37,333 bases of DNA from Actinomycetes bacterium. Lineage in GTDB: Bacteria > Actinomycetota > Actinomycetes > Mycobacteriales > Mycobacteriaceae. Below are positions 23,539 to 31,667 of this stretch, one piece after another (within the stretch, counting starts at the first letter, position 1; every line of letters starts with the position of its first letter). A program made the position numbers and the translations under genes. Under the pieces are notes generated by a model. The model had not been told where the DNA came from and ran no database searches. It saw only the letters and a program-made list of their open reading frames with translations. The stretch spans positions 1 to 37,333 of the forward strand of contig JAHZJB010000152.1 of assembly GCA_022601135.1 (NCBI GenBank), in the 5' to 3' direction.

Positions 23539-25290
23539 ATGGCACTCACAGACCCCCTTACCGAAACGATGGGCCTCGTGTCCTCGATGGTGCGTGCGGG
23601 TGTTCTCGTCCCGATGCGCCCGGACAAGTACGTGCGCATCGCCACGGCGCTGCAGCGCGAGAACATGGCCATCACCTCCGGTTTCGCCGCGTCCGCGCAG
23701 CGCTGCCCGGACCGGGCCGGTCTGGTCGACGAACTCGGAATCCTGACCTGGCGACAGATCGACCGCCGCGCCGACGCGCTGGCGTCCGCACTGCAGGCGC
23801 TGCCCGGTGGCCAGCCCGACATCATCGGACTCATGGCCCGCAATCACCGCGGATTCGTCGACGCGTTGACCGCTGCCAACCGGATCGGCGCGGACGTGCT
23901 GCTACTGAACACCTCGTTCGCGGGTCCCGCCCTCGCCACAGTCGTCAAAAGGGAGAGTAGCGGCAACGGTCAAGCCAAGTCGATCGCGGTCGTCTACGAC
24001 GAGGAGTTCACCAAGACGGTGGACCGCGCGCTGAAGGACAACCCCGACGCCACCCGGATCGTCGCGTGGACCAACGATCCGGAGTCGTGCCCGGAATCGT
24101 TGCTGACTGTCGAAAAGATGATCTGCGAACACGAGGGACAGGAGCCGGTTCGCGCGAGTGTCAGAAGCAATACGATCCTACTGACGTCGGGAACCACCGG
24201 AACACCCAAGGGTGCCAAGCATTCCGGCGGTGATCCCAGCGTGCTCAAAACGATCCTTGACCGAATTCCCTGGCGTACCGAGCAACCCGTCGTCATCGTC
24301 GCGCCCATGTTCCACGCCTGGGGTTTCTCCCAACTGGCCTTCGCGGCGTCCATGGCGTGCACGATCATCACGCGCCGCAAGTTCGACCCCGAAGCCACAC
24401 TTGATCTCGTCGATCGGCACCGCGCCACCGGGTTGTGCGTCGTTCCAGTGATGTTCGACCGCATCATGGACCTTCCCGAGGAGGTCCTCGACAAGTACAG
24501 CGGCCGATCGCTGCGCTTCGCGGCGGCCTCCGGATCCCGGATGCGCCCGGACGTCGTCGTCGACTTCATGGACCGTTTCGGCGATGTCATCTACAACAAC
24601 TACAACGCCACTGAGGCGGGCATGATCGCCACCGCCACACCGCGTGACCTGCGCGCCGCACCCGACACGGCAGGCAAGCCGGTCGGCGGCACCACCATCC
24701 TGGTCCTCGACGAGGACTTCAACGAGGTTTCCACCGGCGAGGTCGGCAGCATCTACGTTCGCAACTCCACCCAGTTCGACGGCTACACTTCCGGAACCAC
24801 GAAAGACTTCCACGAGGGCTTTATGTCCTCGGGTGATGTCGGCTATCTTGACGACGCTGGAAGGCTTTTCGTGGTCGGCCGCGATGACGAGATGATCGTC
24901 TCCGGCGGAGAGAACATCTACCCGATCGAGGTGGAGAAGGCGCTGGCCGCTCACCCTGACGTCGCTGAGGCGACCGTCCTCGGCGTGGACGACGAAAAGT
25001 ACGGCCAGCGTCTTGAGGCGTTCGTGGTGCTTACACCCGACGCCAAAGCAACACCCACCTCGCTCAAGCAGCATGTCCGCGACAACCTCGCGAATTTCAA
25101 AGTTCCTCGCGTTATCACGGTCCTCGACGAACTCCCCCGTAGCAACACGGGCAAGATCTCGCGGAAGGAATTGCGCGCCAAGGCAGGCGCGGCACAGAAA
25201 CGCCGAGCCCGCTCAACTCAGAAGCGCCAGGCAGGTGCTGCACAGAAAGGTACGCGAAAAGGTAAGCCGCGCAATGGCCGCAAGGGCTAA
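23539..25290 (+). CDS. Fatty-acyl-CoA ligase, FadD12-like, with basic C-terminal tail
   Basis: This is a 583-aa ANL-superfamily adenylate-forming enzyme that activates a carboxylic acid to acyl-CoA through an acyl-AMP. The ATP loop T-S-G-T-T-G-T-P-K-G is at 216-225, the adenine-binding Y-N-A-T-E-A near 355-360, the hinge/A8 region G-R-D-D-E-M-I-V-S-G-G-E-N-I-Y-P about 447-462, and the catalytic Lys539 in N-T-G-K. The last approximately 36 residues (548-583) form a low-complexity tail with 14 Lys/Arg, unusual for the family. There is also a short polar insertion near 139-148. It lies between an acyltransferase and an esterase in one operon and overlaps the esterase by 17 bp, suggesting it activates fatty acids released by the esterase or feeds the acyltransferase. 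Confidence 0.88.
   Translation: MALTDPLTETMGLVSSMVRAGVLVPMRPDKYVRIATALQRENMAITSGFAASAQRCPDRAGLVDELGILTWRQIDRRADALASALQALPGGQPDIIGLMARNHRGFVDALTAANRIGADVLLLNTSFAGPALATVVKRESSGNGQAKSIAVVYDEEFTKTVDRALKDNPDATRIVAWTNDPESCPESLLTVEKMICEHEGQEPVRASVRSNTILLTSGTTGTPKGAKHSGGDPSVLKTILDRIPWRTEQPVVIVAPMFHAWGFSQLAFAASMACTIITRRKFDPEATLDLVDRHRATGLCVVPVMFDRIMDLPEEVLDKYSGRSLRFAAASGSRMRPDVVVDFMDRFGDVIYNNYNATEAGMIATATPRDLRAAPDTAGKPVGGTTILVLDEDFNEVSTGEVGSIYVRNSTQFDGYTSGTTKDFHEGFMSSGDVGYLDDAGRLFVVGRDDEMIVSGGENIYPIEVEKALAAHPDVAEATVLGVDDEKYGQRLEAFVVLTPDAKATPTSLKQHVRDNLANFKVPRVITVLDELPRSNTGKISRKELRAKAGAAQKRRARSTQKRQAGAAQKGTRKGKPRNGRKG
25181..25248 (+). repeat. Short imperfect direct repeat encoding the ligase's basic tail
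   Basis: The 20-base segments 25181-25200 and 25229-25248 differ at two positions and are offset by 48 bases. Each encodes A-G-A-A-Q-K. The repeat is in frame, so the tail probably grew by local duplication. Confidence 0.6.
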
Positions 25291-26518
25291 GCCGAGGCCG
25301 CTACTGCGTGCCCTCGCCGAACTGGTCAACGCCGCCAATGGTGCACGCCCGCTGTCCCGCAAGGGTTACGCTACCCTTCCGGTATTCGCGTTCGGATGGC
25401 CGACCTCCGAAATGTCACCGTTGTACATGGTGGGCTCGATACTGGATGCGGTTCGCCGCGGCATCCGCGGTGATTTCAGGGGTCCCCGCGGGCGGATCGC
25501 GCTGCTTATCACCGCGCTCGCCTGGGGCATCCTGTGGCTGATCCACCGCCGCAATGTGGCCGCGCAGCCGCATTTCGAGGATCCGCTCCGGGAAGCACTC
25601 GGCGACGACTACCAGGAGATGGCGGAAAAGGCCAGGGCCACCCGGCGCCGCCGAGTCGGCGTGCCACCCAACGGGCTGGTCCGGCGCCGCTATGTCGAGA
25701 GAGCTGACACCGTTCAGTACGGCCCCCACCCCCGCGCCAACCGGGCCGACATCTGGCGGCGCACCGACCTCCCCAGAGACGGGAAATCACCTGTGCTGCT
25801 TCAGGTCCCAGGGGGCGCATGGGCCATTGGGATGCGCCGACCGCAAGCGTATCCGCTGCTCAGTCATCTCGCCGACCATGGTTGGGTCTGCGTGTCCATT
25901 GACTACCGGGTCAGCCCGCGCCATACCTGGCCGGATCACATGGTGGACGTCAAACGGGCATTGGCATGGATCAAGGGGCACATCGCCGAGTACGGCGGCG
26001 ATCCGGAGTTCGTCGCGATCACCGGTGGTTCGGCCGGCGGACATCTGTCCGCACTGGCCGCGCTGAGCGCCGACGACCCGCAGTTCCAGCCCGGTTTCGA
26101 GGACGCCGACACCTCCGTGGTGGCCGCCGTTCCGATTTATGGTCGCTACGACTGGGTCTCCACCCATGGCGGCGGGCGCAAGGAGTTTCTGGCCCTCCTG
26201 CAGAAATTCGTCGTCAAGAAACAGCTCCTGACGAACCGGCAGACATACATCGACGCGTCGCCGGCCTGTCGGGTACGTGCCGACGCCCCACCATTCTTCA
26301 TCCTGCACGGACAAGACGACTCGCTGATCCCGGTTCGAGAAGGCAGGCAGTTCGCAGCGGCGCTGCGCGAGGTTTCGACATCACCGGTGGTATACGCCGA
26401 GGTCCCGCACGCGCAGCACGCGTTCGACTTCTACTACGGTTCCCCGCGGGCGCATTACACCGCGCAGGCAGCTGAAGAGTTTCTCTACTGGGTACAGGCC
26501 CAGCGGGGGGCGCAGTAA
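25274..26518 (+). CDS. Membrane-anchored HSL-family esterase/lipase (LipO-like)
   Basis: The 414-aa alpha/beta hydrolase is of the hormone-sensitive-lipase (BD-FAE/GDXG) type. It hydrolyses carboxylic esters of acylglycerols or smaller lipids. After a basic N terminus a single transmembrane helix lies at about 75-92. The hydrolase domain has V-P-G-G-A-W for the oxyanion hole (about 179-184), the nucleophile Ser253 in G-G-S-A-G-G, Asp349 in H-G-Q-D-D and His382. The triad is complete. The ATG at 25274 lies inside the end of the ligase gene, overlapping by 17 bp. It converges on the WS/DGAT gene with 26 bases between stops. It is related to LipC at 28002-29225 in this window, with the same Y-G-R-Y-D-W segment. 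Confidence 0.86.
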   Translation: MAARAKPRPLLRALAELVNAANGARPLSRKGYATLPVFAFGWPTSEMSPLYMVGSILDAVRRGIRGDFRGPRGRIALLITALAWGILWLIHRRNVAAQPHFEDPLREALGDDYQEMAEKARATRRRRVGVPPNGLVRRRYVERADTVQYGPHPRANRADIWRRTDLPRDGKSPVLLQVPGGAWAIGMRRPQAYPLLSHLADHGWVCVSIDYRVSPRHTWPDHMVDVKRALAWIKGHIAEYGGDPEFVAITGGSAGGHLSALAALSADDPQFQPGFEDADTSVVAAVPIYGRYDWVSTHGGGRKEFLALLQKFVVKKQLLTNRQTYIDASPACRVRADAPPFFILHGQDDSLIPVREGRQFAAALREVSTSPVVYAEVPHAQHAFDFYYGSPRAHYTAQAAEEFLYWVQAQRGAQ

Positions 26519-26544
26519 GGAGTTGCCCGCAGGCTCAACCCCCG

Positions 26545-27975
26545 CTACGGCTCCATGGCGGTCTCGATGATCTCAAGTTCCTCGGGAAGACCGGCAGCGG
26601 AACGGATTTCGACGAAAGCATCGATCATTGCGTCGGTCAGTTCGTGCGGATCCTGTAGCGTCCTGCCGTCGGATAGCGCCGAGATATTGATTTGGTCGAC
26701 GTAGCTCCAGACCGTGATGTTCAGTCCGCTGCCTGTCGTCAGGGGGCCGACCGAATAGATTTCGGTCACGAGCGCGCCGCCGACCCGGGCGCGTTCGCGC
26801 GGTCCGGGCACGTTGGAGATCGGAATGTTCATCACCTTGTTCTGGCCGTCTTTGGTGGACAACCAGCGGAACAACGCTTCGGCCGGCGCCGGTGGTAGGT
26901 AGGCCGACCACCGGCTCACCAGTTCCGGTCCGATCAGATTGTTGCTCTCTTTACCGGCAGCGGCGCCGTCGTGGGCGGCCTGCACCCGATCCAATGGGTC
27001 CTCGATCTCCACCGGCAGGCTGACCAGTACACCGGTGAAGTAGTTGCCGGAGACGCGGTCTGCCGAGAAGTCGAAGCTGATCGGAACCGAGGCCAGCAGC
27101 GGATGATCGGCGCTGCCGTCATAGCGAAGCAGCAGCTGCCGCAGTGCCCCGGCCGAGATGGCCAGAACCATATCGTTGATCGTGACACCGAGGTGCTTGC
27201 CTGTCTGCTTGACCTGCTGCAGCGACAGGGTGGCGGTGGCGAACCGACGGGTGGCATCGACCATGTGGTTGATGAAGGACGGTGGCGGTGTGAACGGGCG
27301 TGTCAGTTCCGGCGACAGCTTGTGTGGGCTGGTACGCACCCGGCGCACGCCCTGTGCGGTGTAACGCATCACATCGGGCAACCTGGCGATCTGACGCAGG
27401 TGGTCGGTGAACGCCGACCATATGAGTTCACCTTTGGACGGCGCGGGGTCGGTGGCACAGGCATCCCGTTCCGCACCGGTGCCGTCGTGCAGGTCCATTC
27501 CCCGTGCCAGCAGGTTAGCCGAGGCGACGCCGTCTGCGAGAGCGTGGTGGATCTTGCCGAGTACAGCGATGCGACCACCGGCCAGACCCTCGATGAGGTA
27601 CATCTCCCACAGCGGGCGACTGCGCTCCAGCGGGGTGCTGGCGATCCGGCCGACGGCTTCGTCGAGCTCACGCCGGCCGCCCGGCGGGTCGACCCGGTAG
27701 GGCCGGACGTGGTACTCGAGGTCGACTTCGGCGTTCTCCCGCCACATCGGATGGTGGAACTTGAATGGTATTTCGACCAATTCGTAGCGGAACGGATCGA
27801 GTTTGTAGAGCCGACTTTGGATGACCGCACGAAGCTGCTCGACCCCGAATGTCGCGCCGCCTCCCTCGGAGAACACGTCGTCGAGTTGGATCACCGCCAG
27901 CTTCAGCGTATGCATGTGCACGGTGGGAGTCTCGCTGTACAGCAGTACCGCGTCCCACCCGCTGAGCCTCTTCAT
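26545..27975 (-). CDS. WS/DGAT triacylglycerol / wax ester synthase (Rv0221-like)
   Basis: The 476-aa bifunctional-type wax ester synthase/diacylglycerol acyltransferase transfers an acyl group from acyl-CoA to diacylglycerol or a fatty alcohol, making storage lipid. The condensation-domain active site H-H-A-L-A-D-G is at 143-149 with His144 and Asp148 in place. The conserved N-I-P-I-S-N-V-P-G-P and the G-L-N-I-T-V-W-S-Y segments follow in the C-terminal half. It begins M-K-R-L-S-G-W-D-A, as does the M. tuberculosis homologue Rv0221. It lies 26 bp downstream of lipC, so the two are likely co-transcribed, coupling ester hydrolysis and re-esterification. Confidence 0.92.
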   Translation of the reverse strand: MKRLSGWDAVLLYSETPTVHMHTLKLAVIQLDDVFSEGGGATFGVEQLRAVIQSRLYKLDPFRYELVEIPFKFHHPMWRENAEVDLEYHVRPYRVDPPGGRRELDEAVGRIASTPLERSRPLWEMYLIEGLAGGRIAVLGKIHHALADGVASANLLARGMDLHDGTGAERDACATDPAPSKGELIWSAFTDHLRQIARLPDVMRYTAQGVRRVRTSPHKLSPELTRPFTPPPSFINHMVDATRRFATATLSLQQVKQTGKHLGVTINDMVLAISAGALRQLLLRYDGSADHPLLASVPISFDFSADRVSGNYFTGVLVSLPVEIEDPLDRVQAAHDGAAAGKESNNLIGPELVSRWSAYLPPAPAEALFRWLSTKDGQNKVMNIPISNVPGPRERARVGGALVTEIYSVGPLTTGSGLNITVWSYVDQINISALSDGRTLQDPHELTDAMIDAFVEIRSAAGLPEELEIIETAMEP

Positions 27976-28001
27976 CGCACCATGTCCTGCCCGAAGGCGT
28001 C

Positions 28002-29225
28002 CTATATGACCTTCTTGGTCCCGATCAGGCTGCGGTTTCGGTGAATGTGGTTGAGGAACAAGCTGATTGCCGTGGCCGCCGAACTCGTCCGGGCCCCGTC
28101 CACCAGATCGAAGCCGTGCCCGGCACCGGGCAGCTCGACGTAGCTCACCACCGAGCGGGAGACCTCTTTGAGGCGCTCCACGAAACTCTGTGCCTGAGCC
28201 ACCGGGATGATCTTGTCGCCCGTGCCGTGCATGACCAGGAACGGCGGCGCTTCCGCGTGCACGCGAGAAATCGGCGATGCCTTGCGGAAGACGTCGGGGT
28301 GTGCGGAGATCTTTCGCCTGACGACGACCCGTTCGAGGAAGTCGACGAACCGGATCCGCTCGACGGTCGACCGGTCCTCCCAGTCGTAGCGCCCATATAT
28401 CCCGACGACCGCATCCACCGATGTGTCGGAGCCTTCGGGCAATTCACTCTGCAGTTCGGGATCGTTGGCCGTGAGTCCGGCCAGGGCAGCGAGGTGGCCA
28501 CCGGCCGAGCCCCCTGCGATGGTCACGAAGTGCCGGTCTCCGCCGAACTTGTCGACGTTGGCCCGAGCCCAAGCGATCGCGGCCTTGACGTCGGTGATGT
28601 GGGCTGGCCAACGGTCATGGGGAGCGACCCGGTAGTCGATGGACAGACAAACCCAGCCCTTCTCGGCCAAGTGGGACATCAGCGCATAACCCTGTAGGAA
28701 ACGACTACCGTGTACCCACGCGCCACCCGGAACGAAGAGCAGCACCGGCGCCGGCTCGACGGGCAGGTCGTCGCGGCGCCAAACGTCGAGCAGTTGGGTC
28801 GGCCGCGGTCCGTAGCGCACCGACGTGCGGTGCACACTGCGGCGGTGCTCCAGCATCTTCCACAGGGGCGGGGTGCGTTCGGGATCCGGCCAGTCGATCT
28901 CCAGATCCTTGGCGGCGACGATTCCCTGCAGGGCGGCGGCGCTGACTGCGTTGGTGCTTTCCCGTTCCCGTCGCTTGAGCTCGCCATCAGTGGGGCTGAG
29001 AAACGATCGAGCCGTGGCGCCGAGGAAGTCGGGCGCATGGCGTGACCCCCAGATCGCCGCGGCAGTGAGCGCACCGAGCGGTCTCAGGCTCTTACCGATC
29101 ACCGGCAGCGACGCTGAAGCTACGCTTAACGCCAGCATGTGGTCGGCTGGACTGGCCTTCAGCAACCACTGCAGTCGGGCGGTCAGGCTAGGTCCGGGGC
29201 ATCGGGTATCCTGCCGATCCGTCAT
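28002..29225 (-). CDS. lipC: Esterase/lipase LipC
   Basis: The 407-aa carboxylesterase of the hormone-sensitive-lipase family matches M. tuberculosis LipC (Rv0220), a cell-surface esterase. The oxyanion segment is V-P-G-G-A-W-V-H-G (about 165-173). The triad is Ser240 (G-G-S-A-G-G), Asp337 (H-G-T-G-D) and His370 (G-A-G-H-G-F). An N-terminal region with two weakly hydrophobic stretches (about 28-65) precedes the hydrolase domain; there is no clear signal peptide. The ATG at 29225 is chosen because a -10 hexamer lies six bases upstream and homology begins there. The same frame runs 164 codons further upstream through non-conserved sequence and is not part of the gene. It heads a lipC-WS/DGAT unit. 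Confidence 0.92.
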   Translation of the reverse strand: MTDRQDTRCPGPSLTARLQWLLKASPADHMLALSVASASLPVIGKSLRPLGALTAAAIWGSRHAPDFLGATARSFLSPTDGELKRRERESTNAVSAAALQGIVAAKDLEIDWPDPERTPPLWKMLEHRRSVHRTSVRYGPRPTQLLDVWRRDDLPVEPAPVLLFVPGGAWVHGSRFLQGYALMSHLAEKGWVCLSIDYRVAPHDRWPAHITDVKAAIAWARANVDKFGGDRHFVTIAGGSAGGHLAALAGLTANDPELQSELPEGSDTSVDAVVGIYGRYDWEDRSTVERIRFVDFLERVVVRRKISAHPDVFRKASPISRVHAEAPPFLVMHGTGDKIIPVAQAQSFVERLKEVSRSVVSYVELPGAGHGFDLVDGARTSSAATAISLFLNHIHRNRSLIGTKKVI

Positions 29226-29231
29226 TTCGCG

Positions 29232-29254
29232 AGCGTACCCCCGCGAGCGCGGGG
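29232..29254 (-). promoter_or_regulatory. lipC leaderless promoter with adjacent palindrome
   Basis: TACGCT on the minus strand (29232-29237) fits the -10 pattern, six bases before the lipC ATG. One base further upstream CCCCGCGAGCGCGGGG (29239-29254) is a perfect palindrome with 7-bp arms, placed between the -10 and -35 positions, where a repressor would block transcription. The palindrome is pure GC apart from its centre, so chance is a real alternative. Confidence 0.4.
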
Positions 29255-29409
29255 CCGATCGGTAATCCGGCCGAAGTGGTCTATCCACGTCGCTGTTCGG
29301 CGTTGACCTTGCCGAGCAGATTGCCCTGGGTCGATTCAGCCCGGGTGCAGGTCGGCCCGGACAGTGCTCACGGCGGATCAGGCTGCCGCATTGGTGCTGC
29401 TCGCGCGGT

Positions 29410-30435
29410 TCAGAACAGCAGGCCGGTGAACCGCCAATCGAGGACCTGGCGGTCGTCCTTCGATTCCGGCCCGCCGGCCGCGTACACGGTCGAGTGCAGC
29501 CGCACCACACTGCCACGCCCGCCGGGCAACGGATCGGCACCATCGATGCTGAGTTCGCTGTACACGGTGTCGTTCTCGTACACCGGACCGGTGTGGTCAC
29601 AGGACTCCCACGCCAAGACGGTGACGAGGTTGGGCAGCAGACGGGTGGCCTGAGCCAGGGCCAGCCCGATGGTGTGACCGCCGTAGACGAGCCGCTTCCC
29701 CGCCTTCCGTGAATCATGGTGGGTGGCGGCGATGTTCAGTGTCAGCCGGGCAAGTTCGGCAGCGCTGCTGACCAGGTCGGCGGTACTCGGCAACACAGTA
29801 CCCACCAGAGCAGGGTCAAAGTGTGGGCCGGGCACCCGGGACCGGAACGCCTCGGCATCCCAGTCCGCGGTGGGCTGGGGTGGGGTGTCGGGAGCAACCC
29901 CGATCTTCGACAGGTCGTCGGCGTGCCCGGTCTGGACCGTCTCAGCACTCAGCGGCAGCATCGCGCATCGATGGAAATCCAGCACCAACTGCCCCCGGCC
30001 GTCGACGGTGGTCATCCGCAACGCTGCGAGGCCGGTGGCGGCGCGGCCCGGTTTGGCGGAGTTCTGCTTGAGACCCACCACCTCGGTGCGGGTGGACAGG
30101 CTGTCGCCCAGGACCGGGAACCGATGGAACGTCAACCCGCGATAGAACAGGTTGGCTTTGACCCGCTGCGTCACCAGCGTGGACTGCCCGATCGCCACGT
30201 CGCATACCAGCGCCGGATGAGCAAGCGGTGCGGGCGCACCGGTCACGGCGGCCGTAAGGTCGGCGTCCAAGGGCAGCCGCAGGCGGTCCCCGGTGATGGA
30301 CTGGTGCACCGCGGCCACGCCCTCGGTCAACGTCATGGACGGCGCACTGTCGAATACCTGACCCACCCAAAGGTCATCGAAGTACGGACCACCCTCCCTT
30401 TGGCCGTACCAAGTCACAGCTGCCGATGCTCGCAT
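29410..30435 (-). CDS. Double-hotdog MaoC-like protein (Rv0216-like)
   Basis: The 341-aa protein has two hotdog halves and resembles M. tuberculosis Rv0216 (337 aa), a double-hotdog protein related to (R)-specific enoyl-thioester hydratases. The N-terminal half includes F-D-D-L-W-V-G-Q-V-F and R-G-L-T-F-H-R-F-P-V-L-G-D-S-L. The C-terminal half has H-H-D followed by V-Y-G-G-H-T-I-G-L-A, where a normal hydratase carries D-x-N-P-x-H and then H-G. The full hydratase-2 motif is therefore absent, and the reaction is uncertain. It is divergent from fadE3 across 63 bp, which suggests a shared pathway. It precedes lipC on the same strand with a 184-bp gap. Confidence 0.85.
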   Translation of the reverse strand: MRASAAVTWYGQREGGPYFDDLWVGQVFDSAPSMTLTEGVAAVHQSITGDRLRLPLDADLTAAVTGAPAPLAHPALVCDVAIGQSTLVTQRVKANLFYRGLTFHRFPVLGDSLSTRTEVVGLKQNSAKPGRAATGLAALRMTTVDGRGQLVLDFHRCAMLPLSAETVQTGHADDLSKIGVAPDTPPQPTADWDAEAFRSRVPGPHFDPALVGTVLPSTADLVSSAAELARLTLNIAATHHDSRKAGKRLVYGGHTIGLALAQATRLLPNLVTVLAWESCDHTGPVYENDTVYSELSIDGADPLPGGRGSVVRLHSTVYAAGGPESKDDRQVLDWRFTGLLF

Positions 30436-30462
30436 CGGGCCCTTACGGTGTCAACATCTGGC

Positions 30463-30468
30463 TAATAT
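30463..30468 (+). promoter_or_regulatory. Predicted -10 element of fadE3-gntR
   Basis: TAATAT fits TANNNT in the 63-bp divergent region. Transcription would start near 30475, leaving a leader of about 24 bases with GGAG seven bases before the GTG at 30499. I could not identify a convincing GntR operator nearby. Confidence 0.35.
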
Positions 30469-30498
30469 GGCCGTACATTTCAAGGGCTGGAGACTGCG

Positions 30499-31665
30499 GT
30501 GAGCTTCGGGTTGACGGGCGGGTTGAGCGACGAAGAAACCATGCTGGTTGAAACGGTCCGGGCGTTCGTCGACCGCGATGTGAAACCTACCGTGCGCGAC
30601 GTCGAGCACGGCGACGAATACCCCGGCGGGTGGATCGAACAGATGAAGCGCATCGGCATCTACGGCCTCGCCGTCCCCGAGATCTACGGCGGCACCCCGG
30701 TCTCGACCCGTTGCTACGTCGAGGTCACCCAAGAGCTGTCCCGGGGCTGGATGAGCCTGGCCGGGGCCATGGGCGGGCACACCGTGGTAGCCAGGCTGCT
30801 GACCCTGTTCGGCACCGAGGACCAGAAGCAGCAATACCTGCCCGCGCTGGCGACCGGCGAAATTCGGGCAACGATGGCACTGACCGAACCCGGTGGCGGT
30901 TCGGACCTTCAGGCGATGACCACGACGGCACGCACGGACGGCGACGACCTTGTGGTCAATGGCACCAAGACCTGGATATCCAACGCACGCCGATCCGGCC
31001 TGATCGCGCTGCTGTGCAAGACCGACCCGGGGGCCGAGCCGTCTCATCGCGGAATCTCGGTACTGCTCGTCGGGCACGGCCCCGGCCTCACCGTGTCCCG
31101 CGACCTCCCCAAGCTGGGTTACAAGGGTGTCGAATCATGCGAGCTGAGTTTCCACGACTACCGGGTGCCCGCCTCCGCGATCCTCGGCGGCCAACCCGGC
31201 AGGGGCTTTGGGCAGATGATGAAAGGCCTTGAAACCGGGCGCATTCAGGTGGCATCACGTGCGCTGGGGGTGGCATCGGCGGCACTCGAGGACGCGCTGA
31301 AGTACGCACAGGAGCGGGAGAGTTTCGGTCAGCCGATCTGGCAGCACCAAGCTGTCGGCCACTACCTGGCCGACATGGCGACCAAGCTGACCGCGGCACG
31401 CCAACTCACCCTGCACGCGGCCGATCGCTATGACAGCGGAGAACGCGCCGACATGGAGGCTGGTATGGCCAAGCTCTTCGCCTCCGAGGTCGCCATGGAG
31501 ATCGCACTCAACGCGGTGCGGATCCACGGCGGATATGGCTATTCGACCGAGTACGACGTCGAGCGGTACTTCCGGGACGCCCCATTGATGATCGTCGGGG
31601 AGGGCACCAACGAGATACAACGCAATATCATCGCCGCGCAACTGGTTGCGCGGGGCGGGATCTGA
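30499..31665 (+). CDS. fadE3: Acyl-CoA dehydrogenase FadE3
   Basis: The 388-aa FAD-dependent acyl-CoA dehydrogenase is of the standard size class. The FAD/substrate motif M-A-L-T-E-P-G-G-G-S-D is near 130-140 and the catalytic Glu368 is in G-E-G-T-N-E-I-Q. R-I-H-G-G-Y-G-Y precedes it. By position and family it corresponds to Rv0215c. The GTG start has GGAG seven bases upstream. The gntR-family gene starts two bases after its stop, so the regulator is in the same operon and probably controls it. The substrate cannot be assigned. Confidence 0.88.
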   Translation: MSFGLTGGLSDEETMLVETVRAFVDRDVKPTVRDVEHGDEYPGGWIEQMKRIGIYGLAVPEIYGGTPVSTRCYVEVTQELSRGWMSLAGAMGGHTVVARLLTLFGTEDQKQQYLPALATGEIRATMALTEPGGGSDLQAMTTTARTDGDDLVVNGTKTWISNARRSGLIALLCKTDPGAEPSHRGISVLLVGHGPGLTVSRDLPKLGYKGVESCELSFHDYRVPASAILGGQPGRGFGQMMKGLETGRIQVASRALGVASAALEDALKYAQERESFGQPIWQHQAVGHYLADMATKLTAARQLTLHAADRYDSGERADMEAGMAKLFASEVAMEIALNAVRIHGGYGYSTEYDVERYFRDAPLMIVGEGTNEIQRNIIAAQLVARGGI

Positions 31666-31667
31666 TC

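Noticed and set aside
29226..29717. 164-codon in-frame extension upstream of lipC
   Set aside because: Runs antisense to nothing conserved, has no similarity to LipC proteins, and would place the predicted lipC promoter inside coding sequence.
30463..30478. Possible operator AATATGGCCGTACATT upstream of fadE3
   Set aside because: Only four of eight positions are symmetric; not a convincing GntR site.
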